Source: JBIQKZ01 sp044464765 | GTDB lineage: Bacteria; Pseudomonadota; Gammaproteobacteria; Burkholderiales; Burkholderiaceae_B | DNA length: 17,816 nucleotides | NCBI GenBank assembly: GCA_044464765.1 | Contig: JBIQKZ010000029.1 | Span: forward strand, 1 to 17,816 | Direction: 5' to 3' | In this document: piece after piece, positions 7,996 to 15,708 of the stretch | Numbering within the stretch: position 1 is the stretch's first letter | How the letters are laid out: each line of letters opens with the position of its first letter | The notes under the pieces: model-generated | What the model was told of the DNA's origin: nothing | Database searches by the model: none | Seen by the model: only the letters and a program-made list of their open reading frames with translations | Made by a program: the position numbers and the translations under genes

Positions 7996-9795
7996 TTAAT
8001 ACACATCACGAGCGTAGCGGCCCTGAGCTGCCAGATCGTCCAACCATTGTTTTGCCTGAGCGGCGTCGTAGCCGCCTTCGTCCTGGGCGATTTGCAACAG
8101 TGCCTGATGCACGTCCTTGGCCATGCGGGTGGCGTCGCCGCACACATAGATGTGGGCGCCGGCTTGAATCCAGTCGAACAGTTCAGTGGCCTGTTCCAGC
8201 AGCTTGTCCTGTACGTAGACCTTTTCTTGCTGGTCGCGCGAGAACGCCAGGTCGAGACGATCCAGATCGCCGTCCTGCAACGCGCGCTGCCATTCCGTCT
8301 GGTAAAGAAAGTCTGTAGAAAAATGCGGATTGCCGAAGAACAGCCAGTTGCGCCCGCTGCCCTGATTGACGCTGCGCTCTTGCACAAAGGCGCGAAAAGG
8401 CGCTATTCCGGTGCCAGGTCCTATCATGATCACATCGCGCGACGAGTCGGCTGGGAGGCGAAAGCGCGTGTTTTCCTCGATGAAGATGGGCAGGGTGTCG
8501 CCTTCGGATAAATTGCAAAGGAAGTTGGATGCCACACCCCAGCGCGCTTCGCCTTCGTATTCGTAGGCGACATTGGCCAATGTAAGATGCACTTCTGCAT
8601 CGACAGCGGCCTGGCTGGATGCGATGGAATACAGGCGGGGGGTTAGGGGGCGCAGGGCTTTAATGAATGCCGCGGCTGTCCATCGGGCGGGATAGCGCTT
8701 CAGGACATCCAGCAACTGATTGGTTTCCAGCAGTTTGCGAAAGGCCTCGTGTTGGTCGGGCTGCAAGAGCGTGTGCAGATCGGCATGTTGGGCCAGCTCG
8801 GCATGGGCCAACAGAAAGGGTTTGGTCAATTGGGTCAGTTCGCGATGGCGGGCCAGCCATTCCCTGATGGTGTGCGAAGCATTGGCTAATTCTACGGTTT
8901 CGTCGGGGTTAAAGCCCTGTTGCGCAACGATGGCGTCGACCAGTGCGGGCGCCTGCGTGGGCCAGACGCCCAACGCGTCGCCGGGCTGATAGTGCAGTTG
9001 GCTGCCCTCGAGCGAGATTTCCAGATGGCGGATGTCCTTGGTGCTGCCGTCTGCGGTAACGGGTTGATTCAGCAGAAGCTCGGCGATGAAGGGTTGCTCG
9101 CGGGTAACCTTGGATGCCTTGGGATGCAAGGGTGTTACGCTGGCGGTGGGAAGCGGGTCGACCGCCTTGAACGCTTGGCGGGCTTTTTCCAGCGCTTGTT
9201 CGCTCCAGGGGCCGGCAATGGTTTCGATGTCCAGGTCGGCCGCAGCGTAATCGTGCAGGCGTTCGGCGCCCAGGTCTGCCAGGCGCGCATCAATGGTCTG
9301 GGTAATTCCGCAGAACGAGGGGTAGCTGGAGTCGCCAAGCCCTAGCACCGCATATTTCAGGTTGGGCAACTTGGGGGCACGGCGGCTGCTCAGGAACTCG
9401 AAGAAGGCGATTGAATCGTCGGGGGGTTCGCCATCGCCCTGGGTGCTCATCACGATATAAAGCAGCTGTTCGTCCTTGAGCTCCCGGGTGGGGTAGCGAT
9501 CGGCGCGTACCAGCTGGGTTGTCAAACCCAGCGCTTCAGAGCGTTCGGCCAGTGTTTCGGCCACGCGCTTGGCGTTGCCGGTCTGGCTGCCGTAAACAAT
9601 GGTCAGTTGCCGGATCGCGTTCGCCACGGGAGCAGCGGTTGTCGCAACCAGCAGCGGCGGCATGTCGGATGATTTATGCTGGGCCAGGCCGGCGAAGTAG
9701 CCCGAGAGCCAGTGATAAGAGTCGGAGTTCAGCCCTTGCGTTAATTGCCCCAAAAGGGCTTGCTTGGACTCTGGAAGGTGTGAAAGGGCCAACAT
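7996..9795 (-). CDS. cysJ: Sulfite reductase (NADPH) flavoprotein alpha subunit
   Basis: A 599-residue diflavin reductase carrying electrons from NADPH through FAD and FMN to CysI. The order is: N-terminal tail, a flavodoxin-like FMN domain from about residue 62 (IVYGSQTGNAKRVAETLAER, STQGDGEPPDD, LGLGDSSY), a connecting domain, an FAD domain with RLYSIASSQ and GVASNFL, and an NADPH domain with IGPGTGIAPFRAFVQER and YVCGDATRMAKDVH, ending in RYARDVY. The open frame begins at a TTG at 9813, but the ATG at 9795 gives MLALSHLPESKQALL, matching the length of E. coli CysJ (599), so I prefer it. The Shine-Dalgarno signal is poor. It is first in the cysJ-cysI-cysG operon, with regulatory half-sites upstream at 9841-9876. 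Confidence 0.97.
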   Translation of the reverse strand: MLALSHLPESKQALLGQLTQGLNSDSYHWLSGYFAGLAQHKSSDMPPLLVATTAAPVANAIRQLTIVYGSQTGNAKRVAETLAERSEALGLTTQLVRADRYPTRELKDEQLLYIVMSTQGDGEPPDDSIAFFEFLSSRRAPKLPNLKYAVLGLGDSSYPSFCGITQTIDARLADLGAERLHDYAAADLDIETIAGPWSEQALEKARQAFKAVDPLPTASVTPLHPKASKVTREQPFIAELLLNQPVTADGSTKDIRHLEISLEGSQLHYQPGDALGVWPTQAPALVDAIVAQQGFNPDETVELANASHTIREWLARHRELTQLTKPFLLAHAELAQHADLHTLLQPDQHEAFRKLLETNQLLDVLKRYPARWTAAAFIKALRPLTPRLYSIASSQAAVDAEVHLTLANVAYEYEGEARWGVASNFLCNLSEGDTLPIFIEENTRFRLPADSSRDVIMIGPGTGIAPFRAFVQERSVNQGSGRNWLFFGNPHFSTDFLYQTEWQRALQDGDLDRLDLAFSRDQQEKVYVQDKLLEQATELFDWIQAGAHIYVCGDATRMAKDVHQALLQIAQDEGGYDAAQAKQWLDDLAAQGRYARDVY

Positions 9796-9824
9796 AGTAC
9801 GCTCATGGAACAAGTTCAGCGTCT

Positions 9825-9876
9825 ATTCTAGGAAGCCCGTCTTATAAAACGAACGATAAGATTCTTATTTTCTTAT
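9825..9876 (-). promoter_or_regulatory. cysJ promoter region with four CTTAT/ATAAG half-sites (CysB-like or other LysR-type binding region)
   Basis: Within 36 bp lie CTTAT (9841-9845), ATAAG (9856-9860), CTTAT (9864-9868) and CTTAT (9872-9876). The first pair forms an inverted repeat CTTAT-N10-ATAAG, the layout of LysR-type binding sites, and the second and third form ATAAG-ATT-CTTAT. A minus-strand TAGAAT (9825-9830) could be the -10; no good -35 is seen, as expected for an activator-dependent promoter. In E. coli, cysJIH is activated by CysB, a LysR-type protein; that CysB binds here is inference. Confidence 0.5.
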
Positions 9877-9966
9877 TAGTAATTAAGGCATATGCATATG
9901 GCCGTGCAGCTGCGTGGCGCGGCTCGCGTCTGCCTCCAAGTTGAATGCTTCACGGAAGCCGTCGCG

Positions 9967-9992
9967 TCGGGCATTAAGTTCGGGCATTAAGT
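9967..9992. repeat. Exact 13-bp tandem duplication over the roxA stop codon
   Basis: TCGGGCATTAAGT occurs twice head to tail (9967-9979 and 9980-9992). The right copy contains the last bases and the stop codon of roxA, and the left copy repeats them just downstream. It looks like a recent slippage duplication, with no effect on the protein. Confidence 0.85.
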
Positions 9993-11174
9993 GGCTTGGT
10001 AGTGCAGCCAGCCGTCGTCCAGCCACTGTTCCAGCATGTCGATCTCATCAGCGGTCAAGCGCGTGGCCAGCGTGCGGCTGCAGGCCAGTTGGCGCTCGTC
10101 AGCCAGCTTGCGCAGGCTGGCGCTTGCCGGCACGGCGGCCAGTTCGCCATTGATGTAAAGCTCTTTCTTGCGATACATCATGCGGCTGCAGCGGTTCAGG
10201 CGAAACCAGCCCTGGGAGGGAAAGCTCGCCACCAGATCCCGCGCGTGCTCAGGGCTTTCGAACATGGCCGCTTGGGACGGCTCGGTCAGCCACAGGCCCA
10301 TGAATCGCGCAGCCAGCGCTTGGTCAAACTTTATTTTTCCAACCGCGTCCAGCGCGGTGTTCAACAAGGCGTCGGGAACAAGGGCTGGGGTGGGCGTGGC
10401 GGCCTGGCCCTTGTCCTTGTACGTTTCCGCCAGGGTCGGCCCTGGCAGAGGGCTGCTTCCATACAGCGCGCCATCAAGGCCGTTGCGAGCCATGAGCTGG
10501 TCGCCCGCCGCTTCCAGCATGCCGCGCGCCAGCACGGCAAGTGTCGGGGCGCGAAAACCGATGGAAATCGTCATGCAATCGCCGATTGCGACCCCATCGT
10601 GCGCCACGTGCGGCGGCAGGTAAAGCATGTCGCCAGGCTCTAGAACGAACTCCTGGTCGTGCTGGAAGTTCTTGAGTATTTTCAGCGGCAAGCCCGGTTC
10701 CAGGCCCAGATCTGTTTGCTGACTGATGCGCCAGCGGCGCTGGCCATGGGCTTGAAGCAGGAACACATCGTAGCTGTCGAAATGGGGTCCTACGCCGCCG
10801 CCGTCGCTGGCAATGCTGATCATCGCGTCATCCAGGCGGGCATCCGAGATAAAGCGGAAGCGGTGCAACAATTCGGCGAGGCGATCGTCGTGTATATCCA
10901 CGCTTTGCGCCAGGACCGTCCAGTCAGGGCGCCGGGCGGCTGGCAGGCGCGAGAAAGGGCCGTGTTTCATCTGCCAGCCCGCTTGGTCTTTCCAGATCAA
11001 GCGGGACTCGACTTCTTCGCGTGACACCAGTTTGCGAACATCGCCGATGGAAAGTGGTGGCTTGAAGCCGGGAATGGCCTGGCGGATCAGCAGCGGCTTG
11101 CGCTGCCAATAGCGTTGCATGAAAACGCGTGGCGTCAGGCCATTTAATAATTGGAGGGGCTGGTCGATGTTCAT
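9987..11174 (-). CDS. roxA: Cupin/JmjC-like ribosomal protein oxygenase (RoxA/YcfD family)
   Basis: A 395-residue Fe(II)/2-oxoglutarate oxygenase of the RoxA (YcfD) family. E. coli RoxA hydroxylates an arginine of ribosomal protein L16 (uL16). The iron site is visible as His and Asp in GGVGPHFDSYDVF and the distal His in LPPHVAHDG. LLQAHGQRRWRIS and PGDMLYLPP are typical of the JmjC/cupin barrel in this family. The N-terminal WQRKPLLIRQAIP is the usual family opening. The C-terminal third (about 270-395) would be the dimerisation and winged-helix part, ending in WLDDGWLHYQAT. Length fits the family (about 370-395). ATG 11174 lies 15 bp after the mutS stop, so co-transcription with mutS is likely. 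No clear terminator is seen downstream. The exact target in this organism is inferred from E. coli. Confidence 0.9.
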   Translation of the reverse strand: MNIDQPLQLLNGLTPRVFMQRYWQRKPLLIRQAIPGFKPPLSIGDVRKLVSREEVESRLIWKDQAGWQMKHGPFSRLPAARRPDWTVLAQSVDIHDDRLAELLHRFRFISDARLDDAMISIASDGGGVGPHFDSYDVFLLQAHGQRRWRISQQTDLGLEPGLPLKILKNFQHDQEFVLEPGDMLYLPPHVAHDGVAIGDCMTISIGFRAPTLAVLARGMLEAAGDQLMARNGLDGALYGSSPLPGPTLAETYKDKGQAATPTPALVPDALLNTALDAVGKIKFDQALAARFMGLWLTEPSQAAMFESPEHARDLVASFPSQGWFRLNRCSRMMYRKKELYINGELAAVPASASLRKLADERQLACSRTLATRLTADEIDMLEQWLDDGWLHYQAT

Positions 11175-11189
11175 GGTGGATTGGTGCGG

Positions 11190-13835
11190 TCAGGAGAAAT
11201 CGGCGCGCAGCCGGTAAAGAATGTCCAGGGCTTCTCGTGGGGTAAGTTGGTCTGGGTCGATGGAGGCAAGTTCGCGTCTCAGTTCTGTATCTGGCTCGTG
11301 CGATTGCGCTGTGACGGCTTCTTCCGCCAGATGGCTAGAGGTTTCAAGGGCGGCGGGATCGGGCATGGCGAACATATCCAGTTGCGCCGATGGCTCGCCT
11401 TGAGCTTCCAGCCGGGAGAGCTCGCGCGTTGCATGACGGATGACCGCCGGCGGTATGCCCGCCCGCTGGGCGACTTGTATGCCATAGCTGCGGCTGGCCG
11501 GCCCGGGCCGAACTTCATGCAGAAACACAATACCGGTTGGCGAATCGGCTGCCGCCAGGTGAACGTTGGCGGCAAATGGCGTTTCGCTGGGCAGGCGGGT
11601 GATCTCGAAATAATGGGTGGCGAATAATGTCAGCGCCTGATTGTGTGTTACCAATCGGTGGGCGATGGACCAGGCCAGGGCCAGGCCGTCGTAGGTGGAC
11701 GTGCCCCTGCCGATTTCGTCCATCAGCACCAGGCTATGAGGGGTGCTGGCAGCCAGTATGGCGGCGGCTTCGGTCATTTCCATCATGAAGGTGGAACGGC
11801 CGCCCGCCAGATCATCGGCCGCGCCAATGCGGGTGAAAATGCGATCCAGCCGGCCGATACGCGCACTTGCGGCGGGCACGAAGCTGCCAATGCGAGCCAG
11901 TAGGGCGATCAGGGCGCTCTGTCGCATATAGGTCGATTTACCACCCATATTCGGCCCGGTAATCAACAGCATGCGCCGTTGTGAATTCAGCTCGCAGTCG
12001 TTGGGGGTAAAGCGCTCTATGGTGTGTTCCACAACAGGGTGGCGGCCCGCCTCGATCGACAATTCGGCCTCTTCGGTCAATACCGGGGCGGTCCAGTTGT
12101 TGTCTTGGGCGTGGCTGGCCAGGGCGGCCAAGGCGTCGATCTGGGCCAGGGCAGCGGCGCAATCCGACAACGTACGGGCGTGGCCGCCCAGTTGGTCGAG
12201 AATCTGCTCGTACAACCATTTCTCGCGCGCCAGGCTGCGGTCCTTGGCCGACAGCACCTTGTCTTCCCAGGTTTTCAGTTCCGGCGTGATGAAGCGTTCG
12301 GCATTCTTCAAGGTTTGGCGGCGCCGATAGTCGTCAGGCACCTTATCGGCCTGGCCGCGTGATACTTCGATGAAGAATCCGTGTACGCGGTTGAATTCCA
12401 CACGCAGGGTGGGAATACCGGTTCGTTCCCGCTCCCGAGCCTCCAGTTCCACCAGAAAGGCCCCGCTGTCGCTGGCCAGGCGACGCAGCTCGTCCAGATC
12501 GGCATCGTAGCCCTGAGCGATCACACCGCCGTCCCGCACCATAAGCGCGGGCTCAGGGGCGATGGCTTGATGAAGAAGCTGTATGGCTTCGTCGGGCACG
12601 GCCAGATTCTTCAGGCTGGCGGATAAAGCGGGAACCGGATCGAACGCCTGAGCCAGATGGGTGCTGATTGACGGTAGAGTATCCAGCGCATCGCGCAGGC
12701 TGGCCAGCTCGCGCGGGCGGACCGAGCGAAGCGAGATACGAGTGGCAATGCGCTCCAGATCTGGAAAGCGCGTGAGCGCGTTACGCAGGGCGTGCAATGG
12801 GTCGGATGCATCGAAATGCTCCGCGCTGGCGGGTGGCGCCAGAAAGGCCTGGATCATGCTTTGACGGGCAAGCGCCTGAGGATTATCCCGTAGCGGGTGA
12901 TGCAGCCAGCGGCGCAGCAGGCGGCTTCCCATAGGCGTTTGGCAATGGTCCAGCGTGGAAAACAGCGTAGGGCTTTCTTCGCCGCTAATGGTTTCGGTCA
13001 GCTCCAGGTTTTTACGTGTAACGGGATCCAGCACCACATAAGCGCTGACGCGATCCACGCGTACCGTTTGTATATGACTAAGCGCCTGGCTTTGAGTGCG
13101 GCCCACGTAATGCAGCAGCGCGCCGGCGGCGCGCACCGCCACCGGCAGCGTGTCCAGATCGAAGCCGGTCAGCGAATCCACCTGGAAATGATTAAGCAGA
13201 ACATTTCGAGCATTGTCGGCGTCGAAATGCCAATCGGGCACCGGACTTAGCGCAACAGAGCGATCCTGGGCGATACGCTGGTTTTCCGCGCAGACCAGTT
13301 CCGCCGGTGCGACACGGTGCAGTTCCGAAGCCAGCGTGTCAGGTTCGCATTCAGTCACACAGAACTCGCCGTTCGCCAGATTCATCCAGGCCAGGCCCGT
13401 GCGTTCGTTGCGTTGCGCCTTGGCCGTGAAGACGGCAGCGATCAGACGGTCGGCCTTGGCGGGCAGCAGGGCGTCATCGGTCAGTGTGCCAGGGGTAACC
13501 GTGCGCACGATCTGCCGCTCCACCGGACCTTTGCTGGTGGCCGGATCACCGATCTGTTCACAGATGGCAACCGATTCGCCCAAGGCCACCAAGCGCGCCA
13601 AATACCCTTCCATGGCATGAAAGGGAACACCGGCCATCGGAATCGGGCTGCCGTTGGATACACCCCGTTTAGTGAGCGTCAGATTCAGCATCCGCGCCGC
13701 GCGCTCGGCATCGGCGTAGAACATCTCGTAAAAGTCACCCATGCGGTAGAACAGCAGATGCGAGCCGGCTTGTTCCTTTAGCCGGAGATATTGCTGCATC
13801 ATGGGGGTGTGCGAAGATAAATCAGTTTTACTCAT
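11190..13835 (-). CDS. mutS: DNA mismatch repair protein MutS
   Basis: An 881-residue mismatch-recognition ATPase. The N-terminal mismatch-binding motif is Phe35-Tyr-Glu37 in GDFYEMF, equal to Phe36 and Glu38 in E. coli. The C-terminal ABC-type ATPase has Walker A GPNMGGKST near residue 625, the conserved LVLMDEIGRGTSTYDG (Walker B and signature region), and the segment FATHYFEIT. The C-terminus LTPREALDILYRLRADF is the usual tetramer-forming end. The open frame starts at a TTG at 13844, inside the end of the integrase gene; the ATG at 13835 (MSKTDLSSHTPMMQQY) is the family start and leaves a 5-bp gap from the integrase stop. No Shine-Dalgarno motif is seen, so coupling to integrase translation may matter. 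The coding sequence looks complete. Its original upstream region has been replaced by the mobile element. Confidence 0.97.
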   Translation of the reverse strand: MSKTDLSSHTPMMQQYLRLKEQAGSHLLFYRMGDFYEMFYADAERAARMLNLTLTKRGVSNGSPIPMAGVPFHAMEGYLARLVALGESVAICEQIGDPATSKGPVERQIVRTVTPGTLTDDALLPAKADRLIAAVFTAKAQRNERTGLAWMNLANGEFCVTECEPDTLASELHRVAPAELVCAENQRIAQDRSVALSPVPDWHFDADNARNVLLNHFQVDSLTGFDLDTLPVAVRAAGALLHYVGRTQSQALSHIQTVRVDRVSAYVVLDPVTRKNLELTETISGEESPTLFSTLDHCQTPMGSRLLRRWLHHPLRDNPQALARQSMIQAFLAPPASAEHFDASDPLHALRNALTRFPDLERIATRISLRSVRPRELASLRDALDTLPSISTHLAQAFDPVPALSASLKNLAVPDEAIQLLHQAIAPEPALMVRDGGVIAQGYDADLDELRRLASDSGAFLVELEARERERTGIPTLRVEFNRVHGFFIEVSRGQADKVPDDYRRRQTLKNAERFITPELKTWEDKVLSAKDRSLAREKWLYEQILDQLGGHARTLSDCAAALAQIDALAALASHAQDNNWTAPVLTEEAELSIEAGRHPVVEHTIERFTPNDCELNSQRRMLLITGPNMGGKSTYMRQSALIALLARIGSFVPAASARIGRLDRIFTRIGAADDLAGGRSTFMMEMTEAAAILAASTPHSLVLMDEIGRGTSTYDGLALAWSIAHRLVTHNQALTLFATHYFEITRLPSETPFAANVHLAAADSPTGIVFLHEVRPGPASRSYGIQVAQRAGIPPAVIRHATRELSRLEAQGEPSAQLDMFAMPDPAALETSSHLAEEAVTAQSHEPDTELRRELASIDPDQLTPREALDILYRLRADFS

Positions 13836-13840
13836 ATAAA

Positions 13841-15106
13841 TCAATTGGTTAATGTTTCTTCGCTGTTTTCTTGGGACAAATTTGGGACAATTTGATGCAT
13901 GTTTTGCATGCTTTCCCAGATGCGTTCCAGCTCGCTGGGGGACTCTGAATCTATCCAGCGGGCATACACCTGCACGAGCATGGAATAATCGTTATGACCC
14001 ATCTGATTGGCGATGAAGGCCAGGTTGCCGCGAGCCGTCAGGTTCCAGCAGGCATAAGTGTGTCGTGTCTGATAAGGTGGGCGCGGCCGGATTTCCGCGC
14101 GTCGGATCAGATTAGCCCATTTGGTATTCCAGGCGCTGGGCACAAAGAACTCGTTGACTTCCTTCCTGCGTGCTTGAGTCTTGGGCGATAGGAGAACGCG
14201 CACGCGGTCGGTACGCGATTCGTGGCGGTTCAGCCAGACTTGCAAATCAGCGGGCTTGCGATGTTTGGCACCCTCAAGAAGCACCCGCAGTGCCTCTTGA
14301 GCGGGCGGGAACAGCAAGACGGTGCGTTCCTTGTTTGTCTTGGGAACCTTGAACGTCATGGATTGAGTTATGGATCGGCGTACCGTGATCTTGCTCAGGT
14401 CGGCGGCTACATCCTCCAAAGCCAATGCCAGCAACTCACCGGGGCGCAGCCCGGTATAGACCGACAACGTGACTGCCGCCCGGTCAATCGGGTGTATGCA
14501 GCCTTTATCAATGAGCAACTGATATTCCTCGAAGCTCAACGGATCGGGGTCTTTGTGGCTTTTGGTGAAGCGGGTGCAATGCTTGGCAAGATCCTTGCAG
14601 TATCCGTTGTCTTCGCACCAGTACAGGAAGCCGGAGAAGGTGGCGAGGTAGTGGTTGACGGTGGAGACCGCGCGGGTGGCGATCAGATCGACTCGCAATT
14701 GCTGGATGTCTGCTGGCTTGAGCGCGTCGATTTGGCGGTCGCGGCCGATCGTCTCCAGGCAGACGTTTAGCGCGTTCTCGTAGCGTGACTGTGTTTCCGG
14801 TGTGATATCCACTGCCTTGAGCGGCTTGTAGAGGTCGCACAGGTCGTTCAGGCGCTTGCTGGTTTGGACGGCGCTTTCCGCTGGGCGCGTGTGCGGAAAC
14901 ATTTCTGCTTCGTTATAGGTGCCGGTGCGCAACGCATACAGGGCCGCACTGCGCAGACGCGCAGCGTGCTTGAGGTTTGCTTTGGTGGGGTCAAGACCAA
15001 GCGTATGCCGATGGCGCACGCCCTGGTGCATGAAGTCCACGCGGATCGATTTGCCGTGTATCCAGATGCCGGGGAAGCCGGTCTTCGCTACTGCTTCGAC
15101 TGCCAT
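13841..15106 (-). CDS. Tyrosine recombinase integrase of a mobile element
   Basis: A 421-residue phage-type integrase. The N-terminal arm-binding domain (about 10-65: GIWIHGKSIRVDFMHQGVR) resembles the DUF3596 type. A SAM-like core-binding domain (about 82-180) and the catalytic domain (about 190-390) follow. Catalytic residues seen are Arg221 (YTGLRPGE), Lys in the stretch KVPKTNKER, Arg348 (PYQTRHTYA), His371 (MGHNDYSML) and Tyr381 (VYARWI). The first position of the HxxR box is Tyr, common in this subgroup. ATG 15106 is preceded by AGGAG at a good distance (GCAGGAGCATCGTG). An in-frame extension to 15238 would overlap the upstream regulator and is rejected. It lies 23 bp downstream of the small regulator gene and is probably in one operon with it. 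Its stop abuts mutS, so the element's attachment site is probably here. Confidence 0.95.
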   Translation of the reverse strand: MAVEAVAKTGFPGIWIHGKSIRVDFMHQGVRHRHTLGLDPTKANLKHAARLRSAALYALRTGTYNEAEMFPHTRPAESAVQTSKRLNDLCDLYKPLKAVDITPETQSRYENALNVCLETIGRDRQIDALKPADIQQLRVDLIATRAVSTVNHYLATFSGFLYWCEDNGYCKDLAKHCTRFTKSHKDPDPLSFEEYQLLIDKGCIHPIDRAAVTLSVYTGLRPGELLALALEDVAADLSKITVRRSITQSMTFKVPKTNKERTVLLFPPAQEALRVLLEGAKHRKPADLQVWLNRHESRTDRVRVLLSPKTQARRKEVNEFFVPSAWNTKWANLIRRAEIRPRPPYQTRHTYACWNLTARGNLAFIANQMGHNDYSMLVQVYARWIDSESPSELERIWESMQNMHQIVPNLSQENSEETLTN

Positions 15107-15129
15107 CACGATGCTCCTGCTGCTTATGC

Positions 15130-15354
15130 TTATTCCACCTTCGTTTGTTCGTTCAAGGACCATTGGCCGGTCTTGAGCATGAAAAGCTCGAAAAGACCGA
15201 GAGGCATGGAACGGTCGCCCGCCTCCCAACGCTGCCATGCACGCAGCGATACCCGCACAATTTGCGCTGCTTCCGTTTGAGTGAGGCCAGCCACGATGCG
15301 GGCATCACGAATGGTGGCGACCGGCGGGCTTTGCTGCTTCGTCGATTCAGACAT
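15130..15354 (-). CDS. Small helix-turn-helix (XRE-type) regulator
   Basis: A 74-residue protein with a central XRE-like helix-turn-helix (about 17-47): RDARIVAGLTQTEAAQIV, VSLRAWQRWEAGDR. It is probably a DNA-binding regulator of the element. The C-terminal part FELFMLKTGQW is typical of small regulators of this kind in integrative elements. The ATG at 15354 is chosen; a TTG two codons upstream (15360) is possible, and no clear Shine-Dalgarno motif is seen for either. It lies just downstream of a near-consensus promoter whose spacer holds a palindrome, and 23 bp before the integrase, so it may repress itself and the integrase. The role is inferred from domain and context. Confidence 0.82.
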   Translation of the reverse strand: MSESTKQQSPPVATIRDARIVAGLTQTEAAQIVRVSLRAWQRWEAGDRSMPLGLFELFMLKTGQWSLNEQTKVE

Positions 15355-15398
15355 AGACAAGAATGGTGGAAACCTGCGCGTATGCAGCCAATCCGCGA

Positions 15399-15427
15399 AT
15401 TATATGCGACCATTGGTCGTATTGCAA
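15399..15427 (-). promoter_or_regulatory. Promoter of the regulator-integrase operon with an operator-like palindrome
   Basis: On the minus strand, TTGCAA (15422-15427) and a perfect TATAAT (15399-15404) are 17 bp apart, a near-consensus sigma-70 promoter. The spacer holds the inverted repeat CGACCA-T-TGGTCG (15407-15419), ideally placed for a repressor. The regulator start codon lies 45 bp downstream. The small helix-turn-helix protein is the obvious candidate binder, but that is inference. Confidence 0.75.
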
Positions 15428-15474
15428 GAATTGCCATTCCCAACCGTGATGGGCTTATGCCTTCTAAACATCAC

Positions 15475-15678
15475 TCAGAAGGATCTGGCGTGCGCTGTGC
15501 TTTCCACCCATCGTTCGAACTCGGCAAGGTTCAAAAAGATGCGGCCATCCGGCGCTTTGCGCCAGATGCGACCTTCCAGCCAAATTCCACCTTTGACCTT
15601 GTGGCGCACCGCGTTCTCGCTATAGCCAGTGACTTCGGCAAACCGCTTGACGAGTACCCATCGGCTTGGATTGCTCAC
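15475..15678 (-). CDS. Excisionase-like winged-helix protein
   Basis: A 67-residue basic protein resembling phage and integrative-element excisionases: WVLVKRFAEVTGYSENAVRHKVKGG, then WLEGRIWRKAPDGRIFLN and EFERWVES. Excisionases bind and bend DNA near attachment sites and turn the integrase toward excision; some also act as transcription regulators. The GTG at 15678 is chosen because AGGGAGA lies five bases upstream and the family begins near NPSRWVLVK. An in-frame TTG at 15708 would add ten residues without a good ribosome site. It is upstream of the regulator promoter, on the same strand as the integrase. Its separation from the integrase by the regulated promoter fits a module with separate control of excision and integration. 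Confidence 0.78.
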   Translation of the reverse strand: MSNPSRWVLVKRFAEVTGYSENAVRHKVKGGIWLEGRIWRKAPDGRIFLNLAEFERWVESTAHARSF

Positions 15679-15708
15679 GGCGTTCTCCCTGTGTTGTCGG
15701 TGCCACAA

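Noticed and set aside
13871..13892. Tandem near-repeat TTGGGACAAAT / TTGGGACAATT near the end of the integrase gene, considered as an attachment core
   Set aside because: It lies within the coding sequence for IVPNLSQ, and no matching copy was seen elsewhere in the window; an attachment site cannot be assigned without the other end of the element.
14060..14072. Tyrosine in place of the usual histidine in the HxxR box of the integrase, considered as an inactivating change
   Set aside because: YQTRHT is a common form in this integrase subgroup, and Arg221, Arg348, His371 and Tyr381 are all present, so the enzyme looks intact.
15107..15238. In-frame N-terminal extension of the integrase by 44 residues
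   Set aside because: It would overlap the regulator gene, and the ATG at 15106 has a strong AGGAG and begins right at the arm-binding domain.
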